A stretch of DNA of 64,000 nucleotides, taken from Rhodocyclaceae bacterium. Lineage in GTDB: Bacteria > Pseudomonadota > Gammaproteobacteria > Burkholderiales > Rhodocyclaceae. The DNA is taken from assembly GCA_006218025.1 (NCBI GenBank), contig VBWA01000014.1, forward strand, positions 1-64,000, read 5' to 3'. The notes beneath the pieces were generated by a model. The model did no database searches. It had not been told where the DNA came from and saw only the letters and a list, made by a program, of their open reading frames with translations. The position numbers and the translations under genes are program-made. Shown piece by piece: positions 39,014-49,595 of the stretch (positions within the stretch are counted from its first letter, which is position 1; each line of letters begins with the position of its first letter).

Positions 39014-39943
39014 TCAGGCGCTGGAGACCAGCCGCAGGGGTTGCAGCCAACCGTCCGCGACCTGCCGGCAAACGCCGATGAAGCCTTTTTCTGCGTCATA
39101 TACGCGCAGCCGGACACCCTCCTCGGCCGACCAGCGAACCGCCTGACCGTGCCGCAGCCGTGCGGCATCAGCCGCGTCCAGCCGGACTTCGGCCAGGTCC
39201 GTCAGCAGGGAATCGGGCGGCAGCAGCAGATCGTCGCGGGCTTCGGCAGTCAGCGTTTCGAGCATTGCCATGGAATGAGCCTGATCGACATCAAGTGCGC
39301 CGATGCCGGTTCGACGCAAGCCGGCAAGGTGCGCGCCGCAGCCCAGGCGGTCACCAATGTCGGCGGCCAGAGTTCGCACATAGGTTCCCTTGCTGCAACG
39401 GACTTCGAACACAAAACGCCCGTTGGCGAGGTCATCACCCCCGTCCAGCAGGCGCATTTCATGAATGCTGATGCGGCGCGGCGCCCGCTCCACTTCTATC
39501 CCGGCGCGGGCATATTCGTAGAGAGGCTTGCCGTCACGCTTCAATGCCGAATACATTGGCGGCACCTGCTCAATCTCGCCAGTGAATGCGGCCAGCGCGG
39601 CTTCCACCTCCAGACGACCAACCGCCACCTGACGACGCTCCAGCACTGCGCCTTCGGCGTCCGCCGTGTCGGTGATGACGCCGAGTTGCACCGTCGCCAC
39701 GTAACGCTTGTCGGCATTCAGCAACTCGCCCGAGAACTTGGTTGCCTCGCCGAAACACAAGGGCAGCAAACCGGTGGCCAACGGGTCGAGCGTCCCGGTA
39801 TGTCCGGCCTTTTCTGCGTTGTAAAGGCGCCGCGCGGCTTGCAGGGCGTGATTGGACGAGAGTCCGAGGGCCTTGTCGAGCAACAGCACGCCATCGAGCC
39901 GCCGACGCGCCGGTTTGCCACCTTCCCGACGGGGCGCGTTCAC
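39014..39943 (-). CDS. truB: tRNA pseudouridine-55 synthase TruB
   Basis: A 309-residue enzyme forming pseudouridine 55 in the T arm of tRNAs. The catalytic aspartate is in KAGHTGTLDPLATGLL (about residues 46-61), preceded by the substrate-positioning LLLDKALGLSSN. A C-terminal PUA-like domain is present. It follows rbfA by 7 bases as the last gene of the rimP-nusA-infB-rbfA-truB operon. Confidence 0.96.
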   Translation of the reverse strand: MNAPRREGGKPARRRLDGVLLLDKALGLSSNHALQAARRLYNAEKAGHTGTLDPLATGLLPLCFGEATKFSGELLNADKRYVATVQLGVITDTADAEGAVLERRQVAVGRLEVEAALAAFTGEIEQVPPMYSALKRDGKPLYEYARAGIEVERAPRRISIHEMRLLDGGDDLANGRFVFEVRCSKGTYVRTLAADIGDRLGCGAHLAGLRRTGIGALDVDQAHSMAMLETLTAEARDDLLLPPDSLLTDLAEVRLDAADAARLRHGQAVRWSAEEGVRLRVYDAEKGFIGVCRQVADGWLQPLRLVSSA

Positions 39944-39950
39944 TCGCGCT

Positions 39951-40352
39951 TCACTCGTCCTGCAGCTTCTTGTCTGATTCGACCGCCTCGTCGATCAGTT
40001 TGGAGAGGCGTGCGCCCTCCTGAACCGAGGGGTCAAAGACGAAATGCAACTCGGGAATATGATGAATGCGAATCCGGCGGCCCAGTTCGCGGCGCAGGAA
40101 ACTGGCGGAATGCTTGAGCCCCTCGTCGATCACCGCATTCGATGCCGGGTCCGCCAGCGATGTATAGAACACCTTGGCGTGCGCATAATCGGCAGTGACT
40201 TCGACAGCGGTCAGCGTCACCAGCGTCAGCTTTGGCGCGATGCGCAAGTCCTTGAGATGGAAGCGCAGCAAATCCGCCAGTTCGCGACGAATCTGCTCGG
40301 AAACGCGGTCAGAACGCGCATAGCCATGCCCCGAGCCGCGCTTTGTCGCCAT
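39951..40352 (-). CDS. rbfA: ribosome-binding factor A
   Basis: A 133-residue KH-fold 30S maturation and cold-adaptation factor. Characteristic segments: SDRVSEQIRRELADLL, the kink region YAHAKVFYTSL, and IRIHHIPELHFVFDPSV. Seven bases separate it from infB on one side and seven from truB on the other, so it is fully operonic. Length is normal. Confidence 0.95.
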   Translation of the reverse strand: MATKRGSGHGYARSDRVSEQIRRELADLLRFHLKDLRIAPKLTLVTLTAVEVTADYAHAKVFYTSLADPASNAVIDEGLKHSASFLRRELGRRIRIHHIPELHFVFDPSVQEGARLSKLIDEAVESDKKLQDE

Positions 40353-40358
40353 CGTCTA

Positions 40359-43067
40359 TCAGCCCAGCGTGCGGGCGATTTCCTGGACCTCAAATACTTC
40401 GAGTTGGTCGCCTTCGTTGATGTCGTTGAAGTTCTTCAGGCTCAAGCCGCACTCAAAACCTTCCTTGACCTCGCGGACGTCATCCTTGAAACGCTTGAGC
40501 GAATCCAGTTCACCCGTATGCACTACCGTGTTGTTGCGCAGCAGCCGCACCGAGGCGTTGCGCTTGACGACGCCCGACAGCACCATGCAACCGGCAACGG
40601 CGCCGATCCTGGAAATCCGGAAGACCTGGCGAATCTCGACCAGACCAAGTATCACTTCCTTCTTTTCGGGCGCCAGCATTCCGGACAGGGCTGCCTTCAC
40701 CTCATCCACGACAGCATAGATGATGTTGTAGTAGCGGATATCGACGCCAAGACTCTCGGCAGCCTTGCGCGCGCCCACATCGGCACGGGTGTTGAAGCCG
40801 ATCACCACGGCTTTCGAGGCGGCAGCCAGGTTGATGTCGGATTCGCTGATCCCGCCCACGCCGGCGTGGACAACGGTGACCTTGACTTCGCCTGTCGACA
40901 GTTTGTTCAGGGACTGCACCAAGGCTTCCAGCGAACCTTGTACGTCGGCTTTGATGATCAGCGGCAAGGCCCTGATCTCGCCTTCGGCCAACTGCTCGAA
41001 CATGTTCTCCAGCTTTGCCGCCTGCTGCTTGGCCAGCTTTACGTCGCGGAACTTGCCCTGGCGGAACAGTGCGATTTCGCGTGCCTTGCGCTCGTCGACC
41101 AGGACCATGCCTTCGTCGCCGGCTGCCGGCACATCGGTGAGGCCCTGAATCTCTACCGGAATCGAAGGGCCGGCGGAATCGATCGCCTTGCCGTTCTCAT
41201 CGAGCATGGCGCGCACGCGCCCGAACACGGCGCCTACCAGCAGCACGTCGCCGCGGCGCAGCGTTCCCGACAGGACGAGAATGGTCGCCACCGGGCCCTT
41301 GCCCTTGTCGAGACGGGCCTCGATCACCAGGCCCTTGGCCGGTGCTTCCACCGGTGCCTGGAGTTCCAGCACCTCTGCCTGCAGCAGCACCTGCTCCAGC
41401 AAACTGTCGATGCCTTCTCCGGTCTTTGCCGAGACGCCGACAAAGGGAGCATCGCCACCATATTCTTCCGGCACCACGCCTTCCGTGACCAGTTCCTGCT
41501 TCACCCGTTCCATATTCGCATCGGGCTTGTCGATCTTGGTGACGGCCACGATCAAGGGCACGTTGGCCGCCTTTGCATGATGGATGGCTTCCTTGGTCTG
41601 CGGCATGACGCCGTCGTCGGCGGCGACGACCAGAATGACCAGGTCGGTCGCCTTGGCGCCGCGAGCCCGCATCGCCGTAAACGCCTCGTGACCCGGGGTG
41701 TCGAGGAAGGTAATCATGCCGCGTGGCGTTTCGACGTGATACGCGCCGATGTGCTGAGTAATACCGCCGGCCTCGCCATGCGCGACACGGCTCTTGCGAA
41801 TGTAGTCGAGCAGGGATGTCTTGCCGTGGTCGACGTGACCCATCACGGTGACCACCGGGGCCCGCGGCAGCTGCACCACATCCTTGTGCTCGCCTTCGTC
41901 GGCGAGGTAGGAATCCGGATCGTCGAGCTTTGCTGCGAAAGCGAGGTGGCCCATTTCTTCGACCACGATCATGGCGGTTTCCTGATCGAGCACCTGATTG
42001 ATGGTGACCATCGATCCCATTTTCATCAGGGTCTTGATGACTTCCGTGGCCTTGACGGTCATCTTGTGCGCCAGATCGGCAACGGAGATCGTTTCCGGAA
42101 CATGGACTTCACGCACGATGGCCTCGACCGGCTGCTGCGCCGGCGCGTCCTCGGCGTGGCCATGACGACCGTGGCGACCACCACCCTTGGAGCCACGCCA
42201 ACCGGAAGTCCCGGCGTCGCCGCGCGTCTTGATCGCGCGCCGCTTGGCGGCATCATCCTTCCACGCATCCTTCTTCGCCGGCTTGGCCTTGCCGTCTTCC
42301 GGCTTCGCCGCCGGCTTGTGAATGGTGCCGGATACGCCAGCGGCCGCGGCCGCCTCCTTTGCCTTCTTGGCTTCTGCGGCAGCCAGTGCCGTCTGTTGCT
42401 CGACAAGGCGCGCCTCGGCTTCGGCGCGGGCCCGGGCCTCGCGGTCGGCCTTCTCCTTGAATTCGGCCGCCTGAATCGCGGAAAGTTTGCCCTGGCGCTT
42501 CGATTCGGCCTCCCGCAACGCACGCTGCGCCGGGTCAATCACCGACTTCGGCGCGGACCTGACCGCAGGGGCTTCTGCCTGGGCTGCCGGCACCGGGACT
42601 GCTGCGGCTGGTTCCTGAACGGGCTCGGGCATCGGCGCCACGACCACGGCTACCGCTTCGGGAACTGGAGCGGGCTCAGGCGCGGTGACGACAACCGGCT
42701 CAATCGCAGCAACTTCGGCCGGGGCTTCAGCGGCCGCTTCAACCGCGGCTTCGGCGGCCAGCTCGCTGGCATCGCGTTTGACGAATACGCGCTTCTTGCG
42801 GACTTCAACCTGAATCGTGCGTGCCTTGCCGGTTGAATCCGAGGCCCTGATCTCGGTGGTCTGCTTGCGTGTCAGGGTGATCTTGGCTTTGGGCGCGGTT
42901 TCGCCATGCGACTTGCGCAGATAGTCAAGCAGCCGCGTCTTATCCTGTTCGGACAAGGTGTCGTTGGATGCCTCCTTGCTGACGCCGGCCTTGGCCAGTT
43001 GCTCCAGCAGGGCCGGCGCCGGCATTTTCAGCTCGGTAGCAAATTGGGAAACTGTCATCAAAGCCAT
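40359..43067 (-). CDS. infB: translation initiation factor IF-2
   Basis: A 902-residue GTPase delivering initiator tRNA. The N-terminal IF2N domain ([20 protein letters not shown]) is followed by a long Ala/Glu/Pro-rich linker and a second IF2N domain. The G domain comes next (G1 [15 protein letters not shown]3 [12 protein letters not shown]4 TKID), then domains II to IV. The ATG at 43067 has GAGAGG upstream; the next in-frame upstream start would overlap nusA and is not used. Confidence 0.96.
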   Translation of the reverse strand: MALMTVSQFATELKMPAPALLEQLAKAGVSKEASNDTLSEQDKTRLLDYLRKSHGETAPKAKITLTRKQTTEIRASDSTGKARTIQVEVRKKRVFVKRDASELAAEAAVEAAAEAPAEVAAIEPVVVTAPEPAPVPEAVAVVVAPMPEPVQEPAAAVPVPAAQAEAPAVRSAPKSVIDPAQRALREAESKRQGKLSAIQAAEFKEKADREARARAEAEARLVEQQTALAAAEAKKAKEAAAAAGVSGTIHKPAAKPEDGKAKPAKKDAWKDDAAKRRAIKTRGDAGTSGWRGSKGGGRHGRHGHAEDAPAQQPVEAIVREVHVPETISVADLAHKMTVKATEVIKTLMKMGSMVTINQVLDQETAMIVVEEMGHLAFAAKLDDPDSYLADEGEHKDVVQLPRAPVVTVMGHVDHGKTSLLDYIRKSRVAHGEAGGITQHIGAYHVETPRGMITFLDTPGHEAFTAMRARGAKATDLVILVVAADDGVMPQTKEAIHHAKAANVPLIVAVTKIDKPDANMERVKQELVTEGVVPEEYGGDAPFVGVSAKTGEGIDSLLEQVLLQAEVLELQAPVEAPAKGLVIEARLDKGKGPVATILVLSGTLRRGDVLLVGAVFGRVRAMLDENGKAIDSAGPSIPVEIQGLTDVPAAGDEGMVLVDERKAREIALFRQGKFRDVKLAKQQAAKLENMFEQLAEGEIRALPLIIKADVQGSLEALVQSLNKLSTGEVKVTVVHAGVGGISESDINLAAASKAVVIGFNTRADVGARKAAESLGVDIRYYNIIYAVVDEVKAALSGMLAPEKKEVILGLVEIRQVFRISRIGAVAGCMVLSGVVKRNASVRLLRNNTVVHTGELDSLKRFKDDVREVKEGFECGLSLKNFNDINEGDQLEVFEVQEIARTLG

Positions 43068-43077
43068 GCCGTACCTC

Positions 43078-44559
43078 TCATTCTTCTTCGGCGAACCAGT
43101 GGGCACGCGCAACAGTTATCAGCGCCGTTGCCCGCCCGACATCGATGCCGGTCATTTCAATCAACTCGTCGGTCGCCAGGTCCGCCAGCGACTCGCGGTC
43201 AGTAACACCGTTCTTTGCCAGCTTCGCTGCCAGCGATTTGTCCATGCCCTCGAGCGACAGCAAGTCATCGGCGACCTTGTCCATCTGTTCCTCATCGACA
43301 ATGGCTTCGGTAAGCAGCACGTTGCGCGCACGATCGCGCAACTCGGTCACCGTTGCCTCGTCGAAGGCGTCGATTTCGAGCATTTCCGCGAGGGGAACGT
43401 AAGCAATTTCCTCCAACGTCGAGAAACCTTCCTCGATCAGAATGTTCGCAACTTCCTCGTCGACGTCGAGCTTGTCGATGAACAGGGCACGGATCGAGCT
43501 GTGCTCGGTCTCGGACTTCTGCTGCGACTCTTCGATGGTCATCAGATTGATGGTCCACCCGGTCAGTTCGGAGGCCAGGCGCACGTTTTGCCCGCCGCGA
43601 CCGATGGCGATGGCGAGGTTGTCCTCGTCCACCACGACATCCATGGCGTGCCTTTCCTCGTCGACGACGATGCTCTGCACCTCGGCCGGCGCCAGCGCAC
43701 CGATGACGAACTGGGCCGGATCGGCCGACCAGAGGATGATGTCCACGCGTTCGCCGGACAGCTCATTGGTCACGGCCGTGACACGCGAACCGCGCATGCC
43801 GACGCAGGTGCCGATCGGATCGACCCGCGGATCATTCGATTTGACCGCGATCTTGGCGCGCATGCCGGCGTCGCGGGCAGCGGCCTTGATTTCGAGCAGG
43901 CCGTCTTCGATCTCCGGCACTTCCAGTTCGAACAGCTTCATGATGAACTCGGGTGCCGTGCGCGAGAGGATCAGTTGCGGGCCTCTGGCCTGACGATCGA
44001 TTTTCATCAGCCAGGCACGCACACGGTCGCCGGGACGCAGGTTTTCCTTGGGAATCATCTGGTCGCGCGGCAACAGGGCTTCGATGCGCCCGGCCTCGAT
44101 GATGGCGCTGCCGCGTTCCATGCGCTTGACCGTGCCGCTGACCAGGAACTCCTTGCGATCGAGAAAGTCGTTCAGCAGTTGTTCGCGTTCGGCATCGCGA
44201 ATCTTCTGCAGGATCACCTGCTTTGCCGCCTGGGCGCCGATACGCCCGAAATCGATGGGCTCAAGCCCTTCCTCGATGAAATCTTCGAGCATGATGTCGG
44301 GAATCTGCTGTTGCGCAGCGGTCAGCCCGATCTGCTGTTCCGGATTCTCGACCATGTCATCGGGAACCACCAGCCAGCGGCGAAAGGATTCGTATTCGCC
44401 GGTCTCGCGATCGATTTCCACGCGCACATCGGCTTCGTCGTTGGTGCGTTTCTTCGTCGCGGACGCCAACGCCAGTTCCAGCGCGCCAAAAACGATGTCC
44501 CGCGGAACATTCTTCTCGCGGGCCAGGGCATCGACCAACAGCAGCAATTCACGGCTCAT
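43078..44559 (-). CDS. nusA: transcription termination/antitermination factor NusA
   Basis: A 493-residue RNA polymerase-binding factor: N-terminal domain ([19 protein letters not shown]), S1 domain ([21 protein letters not shown] region), two KH domains (including [14 protein letters not shown] and [18 protein letters not shown]), and two C-terminal acidic repeats as in gammaproteobacteria. It lies 19 bases after rimP. Confidence 0.96.
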   Translation of the reverse strand: MSRELLLLVDALAREKNVPRDIVFGALELALASATKKRTNDEADVRVEIDRETGEYESFRRWLVVPDDMVENPEQQIGLTAAQQQIPDIMLEDFIEEGLEPIDFGRIGAQAAKQVILQKIRDAEREQLLNDFLDRKEFLVSGTVKRMERGSAIIEAGRIEALLPRDQMIPKENLRPGDRVRAWLMKIDRQARGPQLILSRTAPEFIMKLFELEVPEIEDGLLEIKAAARDAGMRAKIAVKSNDPRVDPIGTCVGMRGSRVTAVTNELSGERVDIILWSADPAQFVIGALAPAEVQSIVVDEERHAMDVVVDEDNLAIAIGRGGQNVRLASELTGWTINLMTIEESQQKSETEHSSIRALFIDKLDVDEEVANILIEEGFSTLEEIAYVPLAEMLEIDAFDEATVTELRDRARNVLLTEAIVDEEQMDKVADDLLSLEGMDKSLAAKLAKNGVTDRESLADLATDELIEMTGIDVGRATALITVARAHWFAEEE

Positions 44560-44578
44560 GTGAGTCCTCCAGCATTAA

Positions 44579-45034
44579 TCAGAACTTCGGCACCAGACGC
44601 GCCCGATCTATGTTCTCGAGCGGGAACTGGTGCAGTGTTTCATTCATTCGCAGGCATACCATTTCAACTCCACCTTCTTCCCGCAATCCCTCCAGCACGC
44701 CGCTGAAGTTGCGCTGGTTGCCCAGTGGAACACGCAGCTTGACCTGCACATCCTGCCCGGCGAAACGCCGGTAGTCAGCGGGTTTGACGAGCGCCCGATC
44801 GAGCCCGGGAGAGGACACTTCAAGGCGGTCATAATCGACGTTCTCGACCATGAACACGCGGCTGAGCTGGCTGCTTACGGCAGCACAATCCTCGACGCTG
44901 ATGCCGCTCTTTTCCGCGCCTTCCGGCCTGTCGATGAAGACGCGCAGCAGCCGGGCGCGCGGACTGGTCTCGAATTCCACCAGTTCGTAGCCCAAACCAA
45001 CAACAGTCGTTTCAATCAAATCAAGCAGTTGCAT
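44579..45034 (-). CDS. rimP: ribosome maturation factor RimP
   Basis: A 151-residue 30S maturation factor. N-terminal VVGLGYELVEFETSPR, then RLLRVFIDRPEG, ISVEDCAAVSSQLSRV and YDRLEVSSPGLDRAL are typical of the family. It is the first gene of the nusA-infB operon and is preceded by a strong sigma-70 promoter and a terminator-like hairpin. Confidence 0.95.
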   Translation of the reverse strand: MQLLDLIETTVVGLGYELVEFETSPRARLLRVFIDRPEGAEKSGISVEDCAAVSSQLSRVFMVENVDYDRLEVSSPGLDRALVKPADYRRFAGQDVQVKLRVPLGNQRNFSGVLEGLREEGGVEMVCLRMNETLHQFPLENIDRARLVPKF

Positions 45035-45060
45035 GAAAACTCACAAACGCGTCGCACAAA

Positions 45061-45094
45061 TAGAAAATGGGCCAAAAAGCCCATTCCTTCTCTC
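45061..45094 (-). terminator. terminator-like hairpin in the rimP leader
   Basis: On the minus strand AATGGGC-loop-GCCCATT followed by TTCTATTTG, between the rimP promoter and the rimP start. The T run is imperfect. It may attenuate rimP-nusA-infB or end read-through from rluB. Confidence 0.55.
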
Positions 45095-45126
45095 TCTCCC
45101 GAGAACGGTGCCAACCAAAGCAAAAT

Positions 45127-45155
45127 ATTATAGCAGAGGCATCATTTCTCCGCAA
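45127..45155 (-). promoter_or_regulatory. rimP-nusA-infB operon promoter
   Basis: Minus-strand -35 TTGCGG (45150-45155), 17-base spacer, perfect -10 TATAAT (45127-45132), about 90 bases upstream of rimP. The -35 abuts the REP-like element that ends rluB. Confidence 0.72.
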
Positions 45156-45223
45156 AACGAAGTTTCAGTGAAGGCTAACGCTGGCCTCATCGGCGTTAAG
45201 TTGAGCGGCCGGAACCAAAATCA
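45154..45223 (+). repeat. REP-like ~70-bp intergenic element, copy A
   Basis: Begins AAAACGAAGTTTCAGTG, then GGCTAACGC, a hairpin whose stem is TAACGC/GCGTTA (45176-45198), then GAGCGGCCG and AAAATCA. Copy B near 52.5 kb shares all these blocks in the opposite orientation. This copy covers the stop codon and the last codons of rluB. Confidence 0.75.
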
Positions 45224-46335
45224 ATTCGATTGCCGTCGACTTCGTCGTCGTCAAAGCCGTCTTCGCCCGCGCCATCCATGCCCGGACCAGATCCCGCAGG
45301 GGTTGCCCGCTGCTCCGGCGGCAGCAGCTTCAACAGTTCCGCGACCTCTCCGGGCTCCAGGTCGCGGCACTGGCCACGCTTGAGGCGCGGTGAAAGGTGC
45401 ACCGGTCCGTAGCGCACGCGCATCAGACGGCTCACCATCAGGCCCACGGCCTCGAACATGCGCCGAACTTCCCGGTTGCGGCCTTCCGACAGAACCACGC
45501 GATACCAGCGATTGGCACCCTCGCCGCCGGCTTCCTCGATGAGAGTGAAGCTGGCCGGACCGTCTTCGAGCTGGACTCCGCTGCGCAAACGCTCCAACAT
45601 TTCCGGCGATGCCTCGCCCAAAACACGTACGGCGTATTCGCGTTCGATTTCGTAGCGCGGATGCATCATGCGATTGGCCAGGCCGCCGTCGTTGGTGAAC
45701 AACAGCAGGCCGCAGGAGTTGAAATCCAGCCGCCCGATCGATATCCAGCGCCCGCTCTTCAGCCGCGGCAGCTTGGCAAACACGCTGGGGCGTCCGTCGG
45801 GATCGTCCTTGGAGACAATCTCGCCCTCGGGCTTGTGATAGACCAGGACACGCGGCAGGCGCAGGCCGAATTTGAGTTGCACCAGCTTGCCATTGACGCG
45901 AATCTTGTCCTCCGGACCGACGCGCTGCCCGACGTGCGCCGGCTCCCCATTGACGCTGACACGGCCGGCGACGATCCATTCTTCGAGCTCGCGCCGCGAG
46001 CCATAGCCCGCATCGGCCAGCGCCTTGTGCAGCTTGGGCGGATCGATGAAGACCAGGTCGTTGCGCCGTTTTGCGTGCGCCGGCAGCGCCGAGCCGCCGC
46101 GAACACGCGGAGCATCGCTCTGCGGTCCCGGGCGGCCTTGCGGCGGCCGGAATGGACTAGCCTTGCGCGCCGGGCGCGGAGGACTGTTCCGTTTCCCCTT
46201 CGTGGAAGTCGAGTTGCCCGGTGGCGAGTTCGGCTGAACGCTGCTCCGGCGGTTGCCCTGATCGGACGTGCTCGGCGCCCGACTCTTCGGCCCTCGCTTC
46301 GACCGGGGAGACTTCGGGGATTGCTGATTGTCCAA
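45196..46335 (-). CDS. rluB: 23S rRNA pseudouridine-2605 synthase RluB
   Basis: A 379-residue RsuA/RluB-family synthase: S4 domain ([20 protein letters not shown]) after a ~95-residue Ser/Pro/Arg-rich leader, then the catalytic aspartate in [19 protein letters not shown]. The only standard start before the S4 domain is a TTG at 46335, two codons after a stop. The leader therefore overlaps the 3' end of scpB in another frame by 179 bases. The stop codon lies inside the REP-like element. Confidence 0.88.
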   Translation of the reverse strand: MDNQQSPKSPRSKRGPKSRAPSTSDQGNRRSSVQPNSPPGNSTSTKGKRNSPPRPARKASPFRPPQGRPGPQSDAPRVRGGSALPAHAKRRNDLVFIDPPKLHKALADAGYGSRRELEEWIVAGRVSVNGEPAHVGQRVGPEDKIRVNGKLVQLKFGLRLPRVLVYHKPEGEIVSKDDPDGRPSVFAKLPRLKSGRWISIGRLDFNSCGLLLFTNDGGLANRMMHPRYEIEREYAVRVLGEASPEMLERLRSGVQLEDGPASFTLIEEAGGEGANRWYRVVLSEGRNREVRRMFEAVGLMVSRLMRVRYGPVHLSPRLKRGQCRDLEPGEVAELLKLLPPEQRATPAGSGPGMDGAGEDGFDDDEVDGNRIDFGSGRST

Positions 46336-46873
46336 GGTCCATCACCCTTTCAATTTCAGTCAACGGCGGCAGTTCAGTAAGACTGCGCAGGCCGAGGTCG
46401 TCGAGAAACTTTCGCGTAGTTGCATACAGCGCGGGTCGCCCCGGTGCATCGCGATGCCCCACGGCATCGATCCAGCCACGCCCTTCAAGGGTCTTCAGAA
46501 TGTTCGGCGATACTGCCACGCCCCGAATGTCTTCGATGTCGCCGCGTGTGACCGGCTGTCGATAGGCGATGATCGACAGGGTTTCCATCACCGCGCGCGA
46601 ATACTTCGGCGGCTTGTCGTTCTTCAGCCGGTCAAGGTAGGACTGGTACTCGGGGCGGGTCTGAAAGCGCCATCCGGACGCCAGTTGCACCAGCTCGGCG
46701 CCTCGGTTCGACCAGTCGCGACGCAGGTCGTCCAGCAATGTGCGCCAGGTATCGTCGTCGAACTCGTGGTCGAAGAGCTTCTTCAGCTCGGCCAGCGGCA
46801 ACGGCTCGGAAGCCGCCAGCAGCGCGGTTTCCAGCACGCGTTTGTAGTCTTCGGGTTTATGCAGCGGCAGCAT
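46157..46873 (-). CDS. scpB: chromosome segregation/condensation protein ScpB
   Basis: A 238-residue winged-helix partner of the SMC-ScpA condensin. Conserved segments: [60 protein letters not shown] and [22 protein letters not shown]-type core. The last ~55 residues are Glu/Ser/Pro-rich and non-conserved, and it is this tail that overlaps the rluB leader. Its start overlaps scpA by 17 bases. Confidence 0.92.
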   Translation of the reverse strand: MLPLHKPEDYKRVLETALLAASEPLPLAELKKLFDHEFDDDTWRTLLDDLRRDWSNRGAELVQLASGWRFQTRPEYQSYLDRLKNDKPPKYSRAVMETLSIIAYRQPVTRGDIEDIRGVAVSPNILKTLEGRGWIDAVGHRDAPGRPALYATTRKFLDDLGLRSLTELPPLTEIERVMDLGQSAIPEVSPVEARAEESGAEHVRSGQPPEQRSAELATGQLDFHEGETEQSSAPGAQG

Positions 46874-47723
46874 CGGGCAGTTTCACGTAAATGGGCGCCA
46901 TGGCCTCGTTCTGGGTGATTTCGATCAGCGATTCGCGCGCCAGCTCCAGCATCGCGAGAAAACTCACCACCAAGCCCTGCGCGCCCAGCGTCAGGTCGAA
47001 CAACTGTTCGAACACCACGTAGCCCCCTCCCTGCAGCCGGCGCAGGATCAGGCTCATGTGTTCGCGCACGGACAGTTCCTCGCGATGAATCTTGTGGTGC
47101 TGATGCACTCTGGCCTGCTTCATCAGCGAAAGCCAGGCCACTTGCAGATCGTGCAAGCTTACCTCGGGTTGGCGTTCGACGACCTTGTCGGCGATCCACA
47201 CCGTGATCCATTCGTAGTCGCGCCCCACCTGCGGCATTTCATCGAGCCTGGACGCCGACGCCTTCATGCGTTCGTATTCGATCAGGCGGCGCACCAGTTC
47301 GGCACGCGGATCTTCCGGTTCGCCGTTCTCCGCCTTGGGCGGGCGCGGCAGCAGCATGCGCGACTTGATCTCGATCAGCATCGCCGCCATCAGCAGGTAT
47401 TCGGCGGCGAGTTCCAGATTGCCCTTGCGCATCGCCTCGACATAGACCAGATACTGCGCGGTAAGGGGCGCCATCGGGATATCGAGGACATTGATATTGG
47501 CCCGGCGAATCAAGTACAGGAGCAAGTCGAGCGGACCCTCGAAGGAGTCGAGAATGATCTCCAGCGCATCCGGCGGGATGTACAGGTCACGCGGCATTTC
47601 GGCCATGAGTTCGCCATAGACCCGCGGCCGATGCTCCGCAACCACCTCGCCCGCCGCAATAGTCGGCGCTGGTGGCACGGCGAAGGGCGCGCCGGCCGGA
47701 TCCGGCATGGCGTTCTCGATCAC
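46857..47723 (-). CDS. scpA: segregation and condensation protein ScpA
   Basis: A 288-residue kleisin that bridges SMC heads. The core begins at about residue 55 ([20 protein letters not shown]), followed by [20 protein letters not shown] and the C-terminal winged helix. The N-terminus is extended by about 50 residues, including AVPPAPT, which is encoded by a dispersed-repeat copy. The ATG overlaps the trpS stop. Confidence 0.92.
   Translation of the reverse strand: MIENAMPDPAGAPFAVPPAPTIAAGEVVAEHRPRVYGELMAEMPRDLYIPPDALEIILDSFEGPLDLLLYLIRRANINVLDIPMAPLTAQYLVYVEAMRKGNLELAAEYLLMAAMLIEIKSRMLLPRPPKAENGEPEDPRAELVRRLIEYERMKASASRLDEMPQVGRDYEWITVWIADKVVERQPEVSLHDLQVAWLSLMKQARVHQHHKIHREELSVREHMSLILRRLQGGGYVVFEQLFDLTLGAQGLVVSFLAMLELARESLIEITQNEAMAPIYVKLPDAAAA
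47661..47682 (+). repeat. 22-bp dispersed repeat, copy 7 (5' end of scpA)
   Basis: AGTCGGCGCTGG, then TGGC, then ACGGCG. Antisense to scpA, where it encodes AVPPAPT. The same 22 bases recur in parC in the same coding frame. Confidence 0.82.
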
Positions 47724-48922
47724 GGGTAGTCGATTCCTATCGCTTCGCGCACGTCGCGCATGGTTTCCTGCGCCAGCTTGCGCGCCTTTTCACAGCCATC
47801 GGCGATGATGTTCCTGACCAGCTGCGGATCTTCCTCATACATCCTTGCCCGTTCGTGCATCGGCTTCTGCTCGGCGAGCACCCCATCGATCACCGGCTGC
47901 TTGCATTCGATGCAGCCGATTCCGGCCGAGCGGCAGCCGGTTTGCACCCAGCTCTTGACCTCGTCGCTGGAATAGATCAGGTGGAACTGCCACACAGGGC
48001 ACTTGTCGGGCTCGCCGGCATCGGTGCGCCTTACGCGCGCCGGATCAGTCTGCATGGTACGGATCTTTCGGGTGACCACGTCCGCATCTTCGCGCAGCGC
48101 GATCGTGTTGCCGTAGGACTTGGACATTTTCTGGCCGTCCAGCCCCGGCATGCGTGAAGCATGGGTGAGCAGCGCGTCGGGTTCGACCAGGATCATCTTG
48201 CGCGTGCCTTCGAGCCAGCCGAAGAGTCGCTCACGGTCGCCCAAAGAAATGCTCTGCGCCTCGTTGAGCAGGTCGTGCGCCTGCTCCAGCGCCTCGTTCT
48301 CGCCTTTTTCCTGATAGCGGGTGCGCAACTCGTCGTAGAGCTTGGCGCGCTTGCTGCCGAGCTTCTTGACCGCCTCGCGCGCCTTGTCCTCGAAGCCGGG
48401 CTCGCGGCCATACAGGTGATTGAAGCGGCGCGCAATCTCGCGCGTGAATTCGACGTGGGGCACCTGATCATCTCCCACCGGCACGCGATTGGCACGATAG
48501 ATCAGGATATCGGCCGCCTGCAGCAGCGGGTAGCCGAGAAAGCCATAGGTCGTCAGATCCTTGTGCGAGAGCTTCTCCTGCTGGTCCTTGTAGGTTGGCA
48601 CGCGTTCCAGCCAGCCCAGCGGGGTCATCATCGACAGCAGCAGATGCAGTTCGGCGTGCTCCGGAACCTTGGACTGGATGAAGATGGTCGCCTGCGATGG
48701 ATCGACGCCCGCCGCCAGCCAGTCGATGATCATGTCGTTGGCGTTGTTGGTGATCGTGCCCGGCTCGTCGTAGGCGGTTGTCAACGCATGCCAGTCGGCG
48801 ACGAAGAAAAGGCAGGGATACTCGTGCTGGAGCTTGATCCAGTTGGCGAGTACGCCGTGATAGTGGCCGAGGTGGAGGCGCCCGGTGGGGCGCATGCCGG
48901 AGAGAACTTTTTCTGCGTACAT
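47720..48922 (-). CDS. trpS: tryptophanyl-tRNA synthetase
   Basis: A 400-residue class I synthetase: HIGH-like RLHLGHYHG near the N-terminus, PLLQAADILIYRAN and VPVGDDQVPHVEFTREIARR for the active site, and KMSKSYGN as the KMSKS loop. It is longer than E. coli TrpS (334) because of an insert around residues 205-250, as in many betaproteobacteria. Its stop overlaps scpA. Confidence 0.95.
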   Translation of the reverse strand: MYAEKVLSGMRPTGRLHLGHYHGVLANWIKLQHEYPCLFFVADWHALTTAYDEPGTITNNANDMIIDWLAAGVDPSQATIFIQSKVPEHAELHLLLSMMTPLGWLERVPTYKDQQEKLSHKDLTTYGFLGYPLLQAADILIYRANRVPVGDDQVPHVEFTREIARRFNHLYGREPGFEDKAREAVKKLGSKRAKLYDELRTRYQEKGENEALEQAHDLLNEAQSISLGDRERLFGWLEGTRKMILVEPDALLTHASRMPGLDGQKMSKSYGNTIALREDADVVTRKIRTMQTDPARVRRTDAGEPDKCPVWQFHLIYSSDEVKSWVQTGCRSAGIGCIECKQPVIDGVLAEQKPMHERARMYEEDPQLVRNIIADGCEKARKLAQETMRDVREAIGIDYP

Positions 48923-48923
48923 T

Positions 48924-49568
48924 TCAGAAACCGAAAAGGGTTCGAATCAGGGTGTTGAACACCCACAGGAGGGGTCGCAGGATGGTATCCAGAACCCCGA
49001 AAAACAGCAATGCCAGCAGGATCGGAAAACCCCAGCGTTCCAGCTGCGAAAACTGCCAGGCCGCGCGATGCGGCAGCAGGCTTACCACAATGCGCCCGCC
49101 GTCCAGCGGCGGCAAGGGCAGCAGATTCAGCACCATCAGGACGCCATTGATGCTGATGCCGACCCGCGCCATTTCCTTCAAGGCTTCCGCGTAGCCGAAT
49201 TCAGGACTGGCAACCGCAAACTTCAGCAGCAGTGCCCAGAACAGGGCCATAAGCAGGTTGGCCCCCGGGCCCGCCGCGGCGACCCAGAGCATGTCCTGCT
49301 TGGGGCGGCGCAAGTTGCCGAAATTCACCGGCACGGGCTTGGCCCAGCCGAACAACAGCCCGCCCGACGAGAGCAGCAGGATCAGCGCCGGAACAAGGAT
49401 TGTTCCGATCGGATCGATATGCCGCAGCGGATTCAGGCTGATGCGCCCCATCTGCCAGGCCGTCGGGTCGCCGAAGTGCCGCGCCGCATAGCCGTGCGCT
49501 GCCTCGTGCAGCGTGATGGCAAAGATTACCGGCAGGGCGGAAATCGCCAGCGTCTGGATAACATTCAT
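48924..49568 (-). CDS. site-2 protease family (M50) membrane metalloprotease
   Basis: A 214-residue integral membrane protein. The zinc-binding motif HEAAHG is at about residues 21-26 in the first helix, and the third ligand is in NLLPLPPLDGGRIV near residue 155. About five or six hydrophobic segments. It lacks PDZ domains, so it belongs to the YwhC-like group, whose substrates are unknown. It lies between the sua5/yciO-like gene and trpS, a conserved neighbourhood. Confidence 0.88.
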   Translation of the reverse strand: MNVIQTLAISALPVIFAITLHEAAHGYAARHFGDPTAWQMGRISLNPLRHIDPIGTILVPALILLLSSGGLLFGWAKPVPVNFGNLRRPKQDMLWVAAAGPGANLLMALFWALLLKFAVASPEFGYAEALKEMARVGISINGVLMVLNLLPLPPLDGGRIVVSLLPHRAAWQFSQLERWGFPILLALLFFGVLDTILRPLLWVFNTLIRTLFGF

Positions 49569-49595
49569 GGGAGGGGACGATTCTATCAGACGGCA

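Noticed and set aside
40044-42836. 930-codon plus-strand open frame
   Set aside because: Antisense shadow of rbfA and infB with no domain signature.
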